The position numbers and the translations under genes were made by a program. From Corythucha ciliata (taxonomy: Eukaryota > Arthropoda > Insecta > Hemiptera > Tingidae), in NCBI GenBank assembly GCA_038030265.1, contig CM075943.1:8432001-8496000 (forward strand): DNA of 64,000 nt. The letters are read 5' to 3'. Below are positions 12,787 to 25,405 of this stretch, piece after piece; positions within the stretch are counted from its first letter, which is position 1; every line of letters starts with the position of its first letter. The notes below the pieces were generated by a model, which worked only from the letters and a program-made list of their open reading frames with translations, did not search any database and had not been told where the DNA came from.

Positions 12787-15474
12787 AGATCACTGGTAAA
12801 CCGGATTACTTCAAAGAGTCAACCACGCAAAATTGTGATATCAGCTAGCCAATGGCGGATCTAGGATTTCATACAGGGAGGGGTTCCACTATATCTAATG
12901 AACTTTTTCTTTTTATGAAACAAATGCTCCAGCCATTTTGTCAATCAGGTTTCCCCACCGCCTCGCTCATTCACAGCTAAAATCGAGAAAAAGCGCTAAT
13001 TCAAGGTGAGAAGTGAAAAATCGCCAATTTGCAGCTAAAAATGTGAAAATCACTTATAATTCGCGGATTAAGTTGAGAAAAAGCGCTAATTCACAGCTGA
13101 CATTGAGAAAAAACGTTAATTCGCAGCTAAAATTGAGAGAAATAGTTGTAAAATTAACCATTTGAAGCTAAATATATGCGAAATTGTAAGTTTCAGGTCT
13201 TAATATCCAGGAATTGGCCAGTTGCTGGGGGGGGGGGGGTGTTTAAATAGTGATCGAGGAGCCCGAGCCAAAATTGCAACATTTCGGAGGTAAAATGAAA
13301 GCAAATTTGAGAGCTTCCTTTCTAAAATTAACGGTATTGCACGCTTACGTTTAAATTTTGCGAATTAGCGAAGGTTCCGGGAATTTCATTATTATAGCCC
13401 GAGCGTGGATGACGGGCCCTGACTGCGCTCAAATCCTGGCAAATATAGCCACGAAATTACATCCCTTACAGCCAAAAACTACGAAATAGCCAGTTTTAGG
13501 ACTTGAAATTACTAGTTTTATATATTTATTTTATTAATACCTACTGAAAGTCCCTAGTGGAAATTGTAAGCTTAGGGGATTTCTTTTTTTTTATATTAGT
13601 GACCGCGGAGACGAAAAGCCGTAAAGTCTCAACATTTTTTAGGCAAATGTCCGCTAAATTGCAAGTTTCGCAATGATTTTTTAGTGGGTGCGGACACTGC
13701 AGGCTAGCCGACCCCGATTACGACTGCGCCAATACCCTGAGGAATAGCCGCGTAATTGCATCATTTAGAGATTAATATACTTTTTAGCAATTTCGGGTTC
13801 TTTTAGCGAAATTATAGAAGTTTCCAAGTGAAATACTCGCGATATTGAAAGTTTTGGGTCCTAATTTAAACAAAATTACATGTTTTGGGGTCTTTTTCGT
13901 GACGACGGATTCAGCAGGCTAGCTGGCTCCAACAGGCCCCGAAGCCTGTGACTCAGGACATCGGAAGTTATATGACCGAATATCAGCGGGAATGCGACTT
14001 CCGGGTCTTAATTCCTTCGAAAATGCAATTTTAGTGTCCTAATTGTTAATTTGAGAAAAATTACTAGTTTTGAGACCTTTTTTGTAGCGGCGAAACTGTT
14101 CCTAGTCAGCCTCATCAATGCAAAGCCTGACGAATTCCTATGAAATTAGAAGTTTCCTGGCAGAATATATCCGTGAGATGGACATTCTTTGGCCCTAATT
14201 TCTGTGAAATTGCCAGTTTAGTGTCTTAATGCAAGCAAAATTGCCAGTTTCAAGACCTATCTTGTGGCGGTTCAACCCAGGTTAACCTATACCGAAGAGC
14301 ACCAGAAGCCTGACGAATATTCACGAAATTGGAAGCTTTCTGGCTGAATATTCGCGTCATTGCAAATTTTGAGTCCTAATTTCGGAGAAATTGCAAGTTT
14401 TGAGGCCTTTTTTTATGATCGCCAACCTGAACCGGTCTGTCCACTCCCGGAGCACGCTAAGCTTCCTCCACTATCACTGTCCGACGTGTATATTGTTGAG
14501 AATCCATCTTATTATGGGGGGGGGGGGTCGACCCCCAATATTTCATAGCCCAGCACAAAAACTACTGGTGTACTTTACTTTGGAGCCAAGTACTGGAAAG
14601 CAGCTGACTAGAAACAAAAGTCAGTGGGCTGGGCATTTAAAATGCATCAATCCAAATCAAACTGAGCACGTATACTTCTCACCCGTACAGCTCTGGAGTC
14701 AAATTAGGCCTGAAACTTGGATTTTCGCCCCACAACACCATAATTTGCCTGTAAGAGCTAAGACGAAATGCTGACCGTAGAGAGAGGCTAAATAGTTAAA
14801 TATCCTCGTAAAATGACTTAGAGGGGAATTTGCCCCCACCCAATCAAGATCAGGGGGCCTGTTCTATAACTTTTTGCTTTTACCTGTCACTATCACTGTT
14901 TCTTTCCACCCGTCCGCCACAACAACATGTGATTTAATTCGGGGCGAACGGGTAGACAAGGATATTCCTAGGAACACTGAAATCTTACAGAAAAGGCCCC
15001 TAGGTCTGCTGTATCCGCCTATATTTTACTGCGAGAGGGGGGGCAGTATTTTGCTTTTTGCCATATTATACGAATACCACAAGAACCCCCCCCCCCCCCC
15101 GTCCCGTGAATGAACTCAACAGGCATAAGCACCTTAACCATCAAGCCAGCGCTAGGAGCTGAGTGAGCGGCTGCCAGTTACCGCCAAATGGGAAAACAGT
15201 TCAGTCTTGTGTTTTTTGTGATAAAATTTTAGCAACTTTGGAATTTTCGACTGGTGCGGCGTACACTTGACTGTCGTTGTAAAAAATGAATATAGGACTA
15301 AAGGATTTCCAACTGAAAATTATCGGAAAAAAATGCGGGGTTGGTTGCCCATGGTAACACTGTCGCGAAATTAGGTCGTGGTCTTCCACCTTTTTTTATT
15401 TCTCCTGGTGCGAAAAATTAAGTAGACGTACTCGTGAATCAATTCAGCTAATCCCGCAATTTTGAGAAAGTACG
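12787..15474. repeat. Diverged tandem-repeat territory upstream of IDH3A
   Basis: From about 12960 to 13160 units of about 32 bp recur (gagaaaaagcgctaattc, then cagctaaaattgag). From about 13180 to 14440 a different unit recurs, built around 'gaaattgcaagttttgggtcctaattt' with variable spacing of about 45-50 bp. Both are heavily substituted. G/C runs lie at about 13227-13239, 14517-14527 and 15087-15100. A MITE-like end gggggcctgttctataac is at about 14853. No exon was recognised. Confidence 0.6.
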
Positions 15475-17005
15475 ATGGCTGCTCATTTGATAAGGAAATT
15501 CGTGAGTACCTAATTTTTTACCAACCGAGTGGGTTGCATTGTCGACTTATTATAAATGGGGCTGGTTAGTATTTCCCCGTCGAAAAAAGAGATGTCTATT
15601 TTGGGATTCGGCGGTTTTATTCTTGTATGAAGGCAATCTTGGGGACCAAGAATGACGGAAAAATTGTTGTTTTTCCTCTTCACAGACTTTGGGCAAAGTT
15701 TCTGTGGCGACACGAGCCATGAGCAGTGAGCCTCGGATGGCCACGTTGATACCCGGTGATGGAATCGGCCCTGAAATCTCCGCCGCCGTGCAGAAAATTT
15801 TCCAGGCTGCAAAGGTGTTCAAATTGAATCTCCCAAGGTCTTCCTCAGCCCCCCATGTCTGGTACCTTTCTGTTGACGTTACTATCTTTTGGTTGAACCC
15901 AGGTTCCCATCACGTGGGAGGTGGTCGACGTGACTCCCGTACGAGGGCCGGATGGAAAATTTGGCATACCGCAGGGCGCGATCGATTCGGTCAATAAGAA
16001 TAAAATCGGCTTAAAAGGGCCATTGATGACACCAGTCGGGAAGGGTCATCGATCCCTCAACTTGGCGCTTAGAAAGTACGAGGCAACTACGCTTATGTTA
16101 GTGGCACTAGTAAAGATTTGTGACTTTTCAGAGAGTTCAATCTGTACGCCAATGTCAGACCCTGTCGGTCCCTTGATGGCTACAAAACTTTGTACGACAA
16201 CGTTGACGTTGTTACGATTCGAGAAAACACGGAAGGCGAGTATTCCGGCATCGAGCATGAGATTGTCGACGGTGTCGTCCAAAGCATAAAACTCATCACC
16301 GAGGAGGCGTCGAAACGAGTGGCTGAGTTCGCTTTTCAATACGCCAAAGATAATGGAAGAAAAAAAGTGACTGCTGTTCATAAAGCCAACATTATGTAAG
16401 AATAGCCCTTCCGTGCCTCTTCCGACACTAGCCCTAAATGAACCTAATTTCTCTCTAGGCGTATGTCCGACGGTCTGTTCCTGAGGTGCTGCCGCGGAGC
16501 CGCTAGTAAATATCCCGAAGTTAAATTCGAAGAAAAATATCTGGACACTGTCTGCCTGAGTATGGTACAAGATCCGTCAAAATATGACGTCCTCGTTATG
16601 CCCAACCTCTACGGTGACATTCTGTCAGATATGTGTGCCGGTCTAGTCGGCGGTCTCGGACTGACACCGAGCGGTAACATTGGCGTTTCGGGCGCTCTCT
16701 TCGAGTCTGTAAGTACCACACCCTAACGCCGATGCCACGACATTTGTTTAACTAGCCGTCCATCGTCATCATTCAAGGTCCACGGAACGGCACCCGACAT
16801 CGCTGGCAAAGATCTGGCCAATCCAACGGCTCTGCTCCTTTCGGCGGTCATGATGCTCCGCTACATGGAACTGAACGACCACGCGAACAAAATCGAAAAC
16901 GCCTGCCTTGAAGTGATCAGAGAAGGCAAATATCGTACCGGCGATTTGGGCGGTAAAGCCAAGTGCTCGGAATTCACGGATGCCATTTGTGAAAAGGTCG
17001 CCTAA
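15475..17005 (+). CDS. IDH3A: Isocitrate dehydrogenase [NAD] subunit alpha, mitochondrial
   Basis: Six exons (15475-15501, 15686-15814, 15903-16075, 16132-16395, 16459-16708, 16778-17005) give 356 residues (human 366). The tiny first exon plus the start of exon 2 supply a basic, Ser/Thr-containing mitochondrial targeting peptide. [13 protein letters not shown] at 29-41 opens the dehydrogenase fold. NLYANVRP at about 113-120 and [15 protein letters not shown] carry substrate-binding residues. [17 protein letters not shown] is the family signature with the metal-binding aspartates, and [15 protein letters not shown] lines the nucleotide pocket. The product is the catalytic subunit of the matrix TCA-cycle enzyme that makes 2-oxoglutarate, CO2 and NADH, working with beta and gamma subunits not seen here. 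AATAAA is at 17323-17328. Confidence 0.97.
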
Positions 17006-18215
17006 AAGAGTCGAAATTTCGACGATTCGTCTTCGATAGTTTTTAAGACACTCCCCCCTCCCTTTCCCATCAATAATTTATTTTGACGACATTGGCCCGT
17101 CTGAACAATCGGAATTTCTAAGTCAGTATTTATCGGAAGAGGAATTCCCACGTATTAAACCTCGAAATCTCGCGTTGTTTTTTTGTTCACCTAGTGATTG
17201 TTACTCAAAGAGTTATACGATATGCCAAGAGGTAGTGCCTTTTGTTACATATTTATCCAGATTTCTAGTTTCTTTCTGATCCTAGTCAAAGTGCTGTTTT
17301 GTAAGATAAAAAAGTCTAAACAAATAAAATGAGGCAGCTTCACGCGTTGGTTGCTTCCTAGTTCAAATTGATCTCGAAAAATGGTGGTCCAGACATACGG
17401 GCGTAGACGCATCTCTCTGGCAAAAAATTCCTGAATTTTCTAGTTGTCTTGAAAATTTAGTAAGCACACCGTGATTTGGGATATTTTGAGACACGCGCAA
17501 TGCTAAATCCTACCCCTAAGAAAAAAATTAACCCTCACAGTTCGGTGGTTGTCCAAATTGCCAATTCTTGGTTCGATCGGAACATCCTAAGTGCTCCGAC
17601 CTTACAAGAACGCTCGTGCAAATGTTTAGGGTTCTCCGTACGTCTCCCACTCTACTTGAAGCGATTTTCATTATTCAGCCAGATGATAAATTTGGAAAGC
17701 AGGACGTCAAAAAACTCGTAAAACTCGATTGAGCCCCCCCCCCCATTAGAAACATACGGGGTAAAGCCGTTTTTCACTTCTGCGAAGGCGCAGACACGTC
17801 ACCGCAAAAATGTCCGCTAACTGCCGGGACGAAAATAAATATTATTCCGTCAGAAATAAATTCAAAGGGAGTGGAGCACAAAGCCAAATTTAACGTTTCC
17901 CGGACCCCTGCCGGTTCACAAGTAAATCCCAAGAATAAGTGCGCCTGATATTACTGAGTGATACTAAAGACCCGGGAAAAACGGATGAACGCCCGGATCA
18001 GCGTCCTTGACTTCTCCTCAGAGAACATTGGGGGATGCTGCTTTCAGTACTGAAAAAATCGCGTTTTTGGGTGACAGAGAAGGTCAATTAAGCCTCTAAA
18101 TGACTTTGTCGACACTTTTAACGCTTTATTTGGTAGCGTTCACATCAAAATTGGCAATGACACATTTTGGATAAATACATCCTTATCATTCATCATCAAA
18201 TCATCGATTTGACCA
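17006..18215. other. IDH3A 3' flank and intergenic DNA
   Basis: Contains the IDH3A 3' untranslated region to about 17330. Beyond it I see no exon, only unique-looking AT-rich sequence and a C run at about 17735-17744. Confidence 0.5.
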
Positions 18216-18325
18216 GGGGCCTATTTTTTGAAAGTACTTTTCACTTTTCACCTTTTCCAAGTCTTTCCATGTGACAAATTTGAAGAGTGCAAAGTGTAGA
18301 AAAGTACTTTCAAAAAATAGGCCCC
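18216..18325. mobile_element. 110-bp MITE with GGGGCCTATTTTTTGAAAG ends
   Basis: The left end ggggcctattttttgaaag and its continuation tacttt are mirrored by aaagtactttc and aaaaaataggcccc on the right. The 25-bp arms are perfect and the ~60-bp middle has no coding capacity. Its first nine bases match the 139-bp MITE family, but the rest differs, so it is a separate family with similar termini. Confidence 0.8.
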
Positions 18326-20219
18326 AGGTTTTCGTTCTTTCTTTCTTAAGTTTAGGCGAAAATAATTCAATGGGGGGGGGGGGATTAGTGGCCGGGGGTA
18401 TTCAACTTGGTCATGATTGCTAGAGCCCAGATTTAGTAAAAGCCCCGAATTAAACACTAAAAAAGCCTGAAATATTAAAGGAAAACCATTTGTGCAATAG
18501 TATAAATAATCCAGTCAAGGAATGTACAAAAGGGGGTCTAGACTGCAATAAAATTCATAAAGAATCCCCCCTCCCCCCGAGTTTTTGAGTAGAGCCTGAC
18601 TCTGAGAGGGCGAAATGTGCGACCATTTTCGGGTTTTCACCAATATCTAGGAAACTACCAGCGTTAGCGCCTAGACGCCGAAGTGCATAAATAACGTACG
18701 CATAATTTTCGACAAAATCGCCTCTATTCATTCCTTTCATTTACGTAGCGGTTACCGATATGTGCTCCGTAAAACTGTTGCATGACAAAAGTATGAAAAC
18801 CGGTGAGACTAGAGGGGGAAAAAATTACAACCGATTTTGGCCGCAGCTGATGTTTTTTTCATGTCAAGACATTAAATTTCACGTAACACCATTGGTATCA
18901 GCCTCGAGCTGTACCGTCTGTCGCCTTTCAAACATGAAAAAAATTGTATGCATTTTTTGAACGCCGCTCCTTCCGGTTGACTGCGTCTTAATGGGTCGCC
19001 AAACATTGTGATTACTCGTCAATGTGTCTACTTTCGTACTCTACGCCAAAATGTAGGGTAGTTAAGGGACAATTTTGAGAAAAGTGGCGTAGGCTACGAG
19101 AAAACGAAGTATTTTGGATTTTATTTTTCTGTATTTCAGGGCGTAACTGTTAAAAACTACAATATTTCAGCTTAATTTAAAGTTGGGGGAAAATGAGCTG
19201 CTCCGAGAACGAGGCGAAACCCTTATTTACGGAGTAGAGCGATACATACAATTTTTTTCCCTGCTATAAAGGAAGGCTCATATCTACGAAATTATATGAA
19301 AATGTAATGCAAGTTTGCGTAATTCCTACAATAATCCTTGAAATATGCAATTTTGCTCAAATGTGCAGCGTAAAATTTGAACCACAGCATCCCAAACACA
19401 AGATTCGGATAAGTGCCTTATCACCATGGACATAATAACTTATTAGCAGAAAGAATATACATTTGCATTCGAATACGGCCTCTTCATGACGATACGTACA
19501 ATATAGTTTTATGGATTGGAATTTGGGCGATTTGTTCGTGCCCCAACTCAGTTGGTCAAGAAATCATCGAAAAAGCCTACCTCGCTCCTTTGAAACGACG
19601 CATACATTAAGGTAGCTATTAGGACATTTTTTTAATAATAATAAATGCCTCCCAGGTGTGCGTGGGGTAGCAGTAGCATACTGATGAACCTCAGTCATAC
19701 AAGTGGTGGTGGTGGGCTGTGTGTGATTGTAGTACCGGAGGAGGGACAGGGAAACCCAATCGGAAAATGACAGATTTCAAGTGATACGATGCCATTTAGA
19801 AGACGGGGGAAAATTCAGCAATATCGCGAAAGGTGTCTTTCGTGGGGTTAAAGGACTCTGAACTTTTCTGCTCTGGCATTTTCTGGGGGGGGGGCTGAGC
19901 ACTTTCCGAGAGACACATTAACTGCGTTCAGTTAAAATAGAAATACTTTGCAAAAGGGGCTCAAAATTTTTAAAAAATCTCCCACTTAATACCAGTACAA
20001 TTTTGGGAGAAAAGGCAAAAACTAAAACATTAGACAGAGCCTCGAATCTGAGGGTTTCTCAACATGGGGAATCCGGAAAATGAAACAGATTTTAGATCAG
20101 ACCAAGCACGCAGACCACCTACCTAGCTGGCAGCTCTGGAGTCAAGAAAATCGACCGAATCAAACAAACGATAAAGTATAAACGTCTATTTGTGACCACT
20201 TTGATTGGCGTTGCAGACA
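18326..20219. other. Intergenic DNA, no gene recognised
   Basis: AT-rich sequence with G runs at about 18373-18383 and 19884-19892. None of the open frames (all under 70 residues) resembles a known family or is bounded by splice sites that link it to another exon. Confidence 0.45.
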
Positions 20220-20540
20220 GCACAATTGGGGCGTTTTGACGATGGCCGTGGGTGTTAATCATCAAAGTATGATCGGAGAGACCATACTCGCAACCCAGCG
20301 GGACTGGGTTCGAATCCAGCTTTTGCCCATTTCACTATAAGGCTGCGGCAAGCTGTAATACATCTCACTCGGCTTCGTGTGGGCGTTATCGGCGGTGTGC
20401 GTTCAACAAACTGCGCACCGACCGAAACGCCCTCGTAGTACTGGTGTGAAGTGCACAGTTAGATCTGGGTATGGCGTAGGAGCCCAAAGGAGGCTTAGGC
20501 GCCTGCCGGGTTCAAAGCCCGGCGTCCCCCCCCCCACCAA
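20220..20540 (+). repeat. Candidate tRNA-derived SINE or tRNA-like sequences
   Basis: Two RNA polymerase III B-box-like motifs occur about 200 bp apart. One is ggttcgaatcc at 20307-20317, an exact match to the consensus. The other is a T-arm at 20505-20523 with a 6-bp stem gccggg/cccggc around ttcaaag. The second follows a possible D-arm (ggc, loop, gcc at about 20473-20484). Neither folds into a convincing complete tRNA by eye, since acceptor and anticodon stems do not close. A SINE or decayed tRNA pair is more likely than functional tRNA genes. Confidence 0.3.
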
Positions 20541-21331
20541 CAAATGGTCCGAGAGAATCATAAGCCCGGCTCAAATCGAAACACTTTATTAAAAAACGGC
20601 CCTAAGATGGGGGGAGGGTAGTTTGGACTAACTAGCAAAAATGTAAAATTAGATTCGTGGAATGCGAAAATTAAAATGGATTGTCGAGCCCCGTTGAAGG
20701 GGTTTCTCCCCAGGCTTCCGGTGTTTTATCCCGCTTTGGCATGTCTTCAGGGCTCCCATCACGTGGGCCGTGCAGGGGGGGGATCACCCCTCTCCTTATA
20801 GACGTAATGGTCTTATGTAGCCACTGGTTATGACGTCAAGTGGAAGTTGGAATTTCCACGACCCGTTGTGCTAAAACACTATCTACAAATTGAACAGGTA
20901 ACCACCAACAGAGCGTCCAATACGCGTGTGTGATACTGAAGACCCCCAAAGCACACCAACAGGGGAGGGGGGGGGTTTGAACGCCCTTGATTTCTCCACC
21001 GTGAAGTGAAGTTGAAGAAATGCGTTCAATCATAAAAATCCTGCGTTTGTTCAATGCGACGGAGGAGGGAATGCGACGTGCGTTTAATGAATTAAAGAAG
21101 GATTTGTGAAAAATTTGAAATAGAGTGAGTTTTTCGTTTAAAGGGCAAAAGTAAAGAACGGACGATACAAGAGAAACGGTGTGGTAGTCCCAACGGTGAG
21201 GTATTGATTTTCACAATCCCACTCACCAAACAACACAGCACACCTCAGTGTGCGAGCTCATCGGCTGTTCCACTTGTAAAATGTGTAGTTTCGCGTGAAA
21301 CGGTGACTCGAAGAAAAAAAAATTACCGAAA
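20541..21331. other. Intergenic DNA upstream of the LRP11-like gene
   Basis: No exon was recognised. It contains a G run (about 20961-20975) and, close to the gene, a stretch that probably includes promoter and 5' untranslated region. No TATA-like element could be singled out. Confidence 0.4.
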
Positions 21332-23817
21332 ATGCGACATTGGGTCGTCTTATTAATAGTTGGCACCCATTTTATTCGCGATATTGTCGCAGCGGTCGAA
21401 GAGGAGATACGACGGCCGTATGAAAAGCGATTCGCGGGGGGGAGTGGTATAACGAGTTTAGACGACGATTTTCATGGGTGTTCCAGTCATTTTGAGATAC
21501 GCGAGAATGAAATCATACGAACTCAAGACTCGCGAAAACTGGGAGCTAAATACATAAATGAGAAAGATGTGGGGTCGAGAGAGGAGTGTTTAAGGCTGTG
21601 CTGCGAGACTGAGGGGTGCAACGTGTTCGTGTTCGATGAGAGCGTAAGTGAATTCGTGCTTTTTTTTTCAACAAGAAAATCGTTAATTAGCTTGAAAATT
21701 TCAGAGTCCCGGCAGTTGCTACATGTTCGACTGCGGCACGCCCGATGACTTCAAATGTAAATTTACGACCCATCAAAAATACACCAGCGCAATAAGTCGA
21801 CAGCTCACCGAGCTGGAGCATCAAATTAAATTCACCCAACACGAACACGAGCTGACACGGCTCAGGTAAGGGTGACAGTTTCAGCGGTTTTGGCCAAATA
21901 TTTACATTATTGCCGCTAGGGAGCCCCAAAAATTGAACGGTACGAAGGAAATAGCCTCGACCACTTCACCTCAAAATAAAGAGGCATTAGCGTACGCTTT
22001 TGGATCGTCCGACATTCACTCTAGTAATATTTTAACAACATTTTTTTTTTTAAAACTCTAATTATGTTAGCGTAATTCCAGAAAAAGGTTGTAGTCGATA
22101 TCAGTTCGAATGTCATAAAAGCGGCGAGTGCATAGCGATTTATAATGTCTGCGACGGTATCCCCCAATGCTCGGACAACAGCGATGAAGCCCCCGAAGGA
22201 TGCCTCTCAAAAAGTACCGCGATTTTTCTCGTTTTCGCGTCGTCTTTTCCATTAATCAACGCTTTTTGTTTTCTGTCATTAGCGACAACATCAACTCCAT
22301 TTCCAGCCTCTCGTCCTGAGCCTAAGGGGCCCGAGGCGATTTCAAACGTGGAAGGCCAAATGGAACCATCCTCGAGCTACCATTGGCCATCCAACGCTCG
22401 CTACGGTATAAAAAGCAGCGTTCGAATTGTACAGCCCCCCCCCCCTTATAATTTTGAACCTTTTTTTATTTAGTGAACGAGGGGTCACCCCAATTACAAA
22501 GTTTTCAGACACCCCAACAAAATCCAAACAACGTCGTCCAACCCAGGGCGAACTACGGCCGCGAAGGAGAAGGTTTAGCGAATTATAGAGAACAAGAGAG
22601 CCAATGGAGTAGTCAACAACAATTCCATCCAGGTATGACGGGAACAAACGATGTGAATGAAACAAAGGGCGATCGCTTTCATAATTTTTTTTAAAGCAAG
22701 CCAAATTTTTACTCATAAAGGGAATGGGCTGATGCCACAGACAGCTGAAAGGTATCCTCAGCAACGACCTTACTCAGTGGATGTTCCTCAAAGGTAATAA
22801 AGTTGAATTAGTGATCGAGAAGGTGAAATTCCCCAAATATAATTTTTCTAGGCCGTTTAACGAGCGACTACCAGTTGATTATTCAAAGTATTATAGCGAG
22901 AATGGCGCATACAGACCCGTTGGTATGCAGAACTCTCAAAACGTTAACTGGCAGCAGGTTGGCCACCGAGGTAATGAATTGAGATGTCGCTGACGACATT
23001 AACATTAAAAATTAATAATATAATGCCGTAGACATAGCGTCAGCTCAAGGTGAAGCTGAAGTGCCTGTCAATCGGCCGGACTATCCACCGAACAACCTAC
23101 CCGCGGACTACTACTACGAGGAGTACCGATCGAGAAATCAACCGTACAACAACCTGCCAGGCAACTATCAACAGCCTCAAATACCGCAACAGAACAATCC
23201 TCAAACGATCAACCGTATCGTCTATACACAATCGCGAAAGGACCCTTCCGCCGGGACAGGTTCAAACGTTGACGAGCCGCCGTTAAAACACGAGTCCGCG
23301 CCCACAGTTGTCATCGCCGCCGCTGTCACCCCCGTACGGGCTTCAACGACCGCCGCCGTACCACAAACGTCTACGACGGTTACGCCCAAGGGTAAATTCA
23401 AAAATTCACGGTGATTGGGGAAACGACGTCAAAAAAGATTCGTTTTTTGCCCCCCCCCCCCCCAGTAAAAGCAAAACCTAAAGAAAGCGCCACCGACCAC
23501 GTAGGTCACTCGAATCGAAAAGTCGACAAGCTAACGGCCGAGTCTAAACTGTCAGAGTCGTTTCTAAGCGACGACATCGAGCCTCACAACAGCAATCCAA
23601 GTGGCGCGATTCTCTCACTCGTCATGGGTAAATTCAACTCCCTCAAATTATTAAAACGAAATCGGCAAATTTTCCTTAATTCTAATTAGGTTTGAGCGTT
23701 ACAACTATCATGATAGTCCTCGTCGGTTGCCGAATGCGTATGGTAAGGAAAAGAATCAGACGCGGCGGTAAATATGCGCACGACGCTGACTTTCTCGTCA
23801 ATGGAATGTACTTATGA
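21332..23817 (+). CDS. MANEC + LDL-receptor class A single-pass membrane protein (LRP11-like)
   Basis: Eleven exons (21332-21643, 21705-21865, 21920-21939, 22082-22213, 22283-22405, 22474-22632, 22721-22793, 22852-22970, 23032-23391, 23466-23627, 23690-23817) give 582 residues. A signal peptide (1-22) precedes a Cys-rich MANEC/MANSC domain (CLRLCCETEGCNVFVF at about 86-101, SCYMFDCGTPDDFKCKF at about 109-125). One LDL-receptor class A repeat at about 167-205 has six Cys and the acidic Ca2+ motif CSDNSDE. A 300-residue Pro/Gln/Asn/Tyr-rich stalk follows, then one membrane helix (about 533-552) and a 30-residue basic tail. The layout matches LRP11-type proteins, whose ligand is not well established. 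Exon 3 is a 20-nt micro-exon chosen because it alone keeps frame; a longer version ending at 21991 would shift it. Confidence 0.85.
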
Positions 23818-24308
23818 ACACGCATGAGAGAAAGCTCCCTAACCATATTAAAAAAAAAAAAAAAAAAAAAAACTTGACCATTTCCACTCGAGGGAGATGA
23901 GCGAATCTTGGCAATATTTGAAAAATACTACGCAGAAAAAATCTCACTGTGCAACGCAAGGTATAGGGTCAAAAGGTCAGTTTGTTGGTCCATTATGTAA
24001 ATATGTTAAATATTCGAGTAGTTTCTTAATTTTTAGACGGCATAATTTATCAAGAAAATCATAATTATATTCATCCAATTAAAATATTGAAATTTAACTT
24101 TTGGGTCTAATATTTTTTTATTAAGGTCAGTGCCTCAAGCTCAATGTCTACGTTCTGTGGAGTCTATGCAACCAAACAAATTTATTCCCTCGAAAAATGA
24201 AGAATTTTTATTGGTTGCACGGACACCACACAACACAAACATAGAGCTTGTGAACGGGCCTTTGCTTTTGTAAGTGCTTTACCTAATAGCGCACAAAAAT
24301 CCGCCATG

Positions 24309-24384
24309 GAGCAGTTCACTTCCACCCGTCCTCTCTGAATTAAGATATATGTTAATGGAGAGGACGGGTGTAAATGAACTGCTC
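24309..24384. repeat. Hairpin repeat, copy 1 (CCACCCGTCCTCTC family)
   Basis: Left arm gagcagttcacttccacccg and right arm cgggtgtaaatgaactgctc are largely complementary. The inner stem cctctc/gagagg flanks a short AT-rich loop. It shares its core with the copy at 24651-24717 and more distantly with 51338-51462. Confidence 0.65.
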
Positions 24385-24650
24385 TGGAACAGAATTTTAA
24401 GTAAATGGAAAACGCCATTGTGTTTTCCCTTATTATTTAAAACTGGACAATGTTATTTCGACCCTGAGGCCTCCTCCGAAATCTGTTGAGAGGAACCCCA
24501 GTGCATCCTACTAAGAACTTTTTAGAGCTCATTTCCCTAAAAGGGCTCGCTCCCTGCGCGTGAGACAATCATCGATCTTCTTCAAGAACAGCAGCATGCA
24601 TCATTATAAAAGGCACGGAATTAACGATGAATAATTGGTACCGGGTTTTT

Positions 24651-24717
24651 GGCAGTTCTTTTCCACCCGCCCTCTCATAATTATGCTCATGGAGAAGACG
24701 GGTGGAAAAGAATTGCC
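24651..24717. repeat. Hairpin repeat, copy 2
   Basis: Left arm ggcagttcttttccacccg and right arm cgggtggaaaagaattgcc are complementary except for one position. The core (ccctctc, loop, ggagaag) corresponds to copy 1, but several arm positions differ on both sides together. Confidence 0.65.
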
Positions 24718-25405
24718 TCCTTGATTTTAACCAAAGGGGTTAAACCCTCAGACGGCTACACCTCTATACCTTGCCATGTTATCAGAAATCGGCTCTCTAA
24801 ATGCGACACAGCCGACTTCACCACTCTACCCAACATCAAGGCAGTCGAAGACTCAAGGGATACCATTGCTCGCTACAGTATTGTTATGTAATGTAATGCT
24901 TTCAGGGCCAAGTGACCGCTGGAAGATCCTCGTCCTCGTCCACCACATTGTACACAGTTTTAACTGCCGACCACAACTGAATTTCCTCGCCGTGCCGTGG
25001 CCACCACGCAATAAAACATATCCGACTTGAGTAAAGAGAGACGAACTTCATGTTAACACCGTCAACGCAACGCCTAACGATCAAGTCAGTGCCGACCTTT
25101 TCCATTCGAAGGCGATTTCCAAACAGACTCCCACATCAAAACAAAAAATATAGTAGCTGTAAAAGAGGCGAAGAACCAACGGCTACCTTACGGCAGTTAC
25201 GGCGAATGAGCCTACCCCCCCCCCCCTGCCACGTATTGTAATGTGAACTGGTACCGACCGAAAACAACAGATTCACGAATGCATCGACAAGGGAAAAAAA
25301 CAAAAAAAAAACTGGAAGCTTACCGAAGCCTTTAAGGGAAGGGGGCGGCCATAGGAACGCTTCTTTTTCTTGACCGGGGATTTGGCGGAACGTCTCGGGC
25401 TTTTT

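Larger units (their letters stand above)
23818..25405. other. Intergenic DNA with two related hairpins
   Basis: A 22-nt A tract at 23850-23871 sits just after the LRP11-like stop. Two related hairpins lie at 24309-24384 and 24651-24717 (listed separately). A C run is at about 25216-25226. No further exon was recognised. Confidence 0.5.

Noticed and set aside
16046..16570. 174-residue antisense frame across IDH3A
   Set aside because: It is the mirror of real IDH3A exons 4-5 and spans their intron; a shadow of the sense coding sequence.
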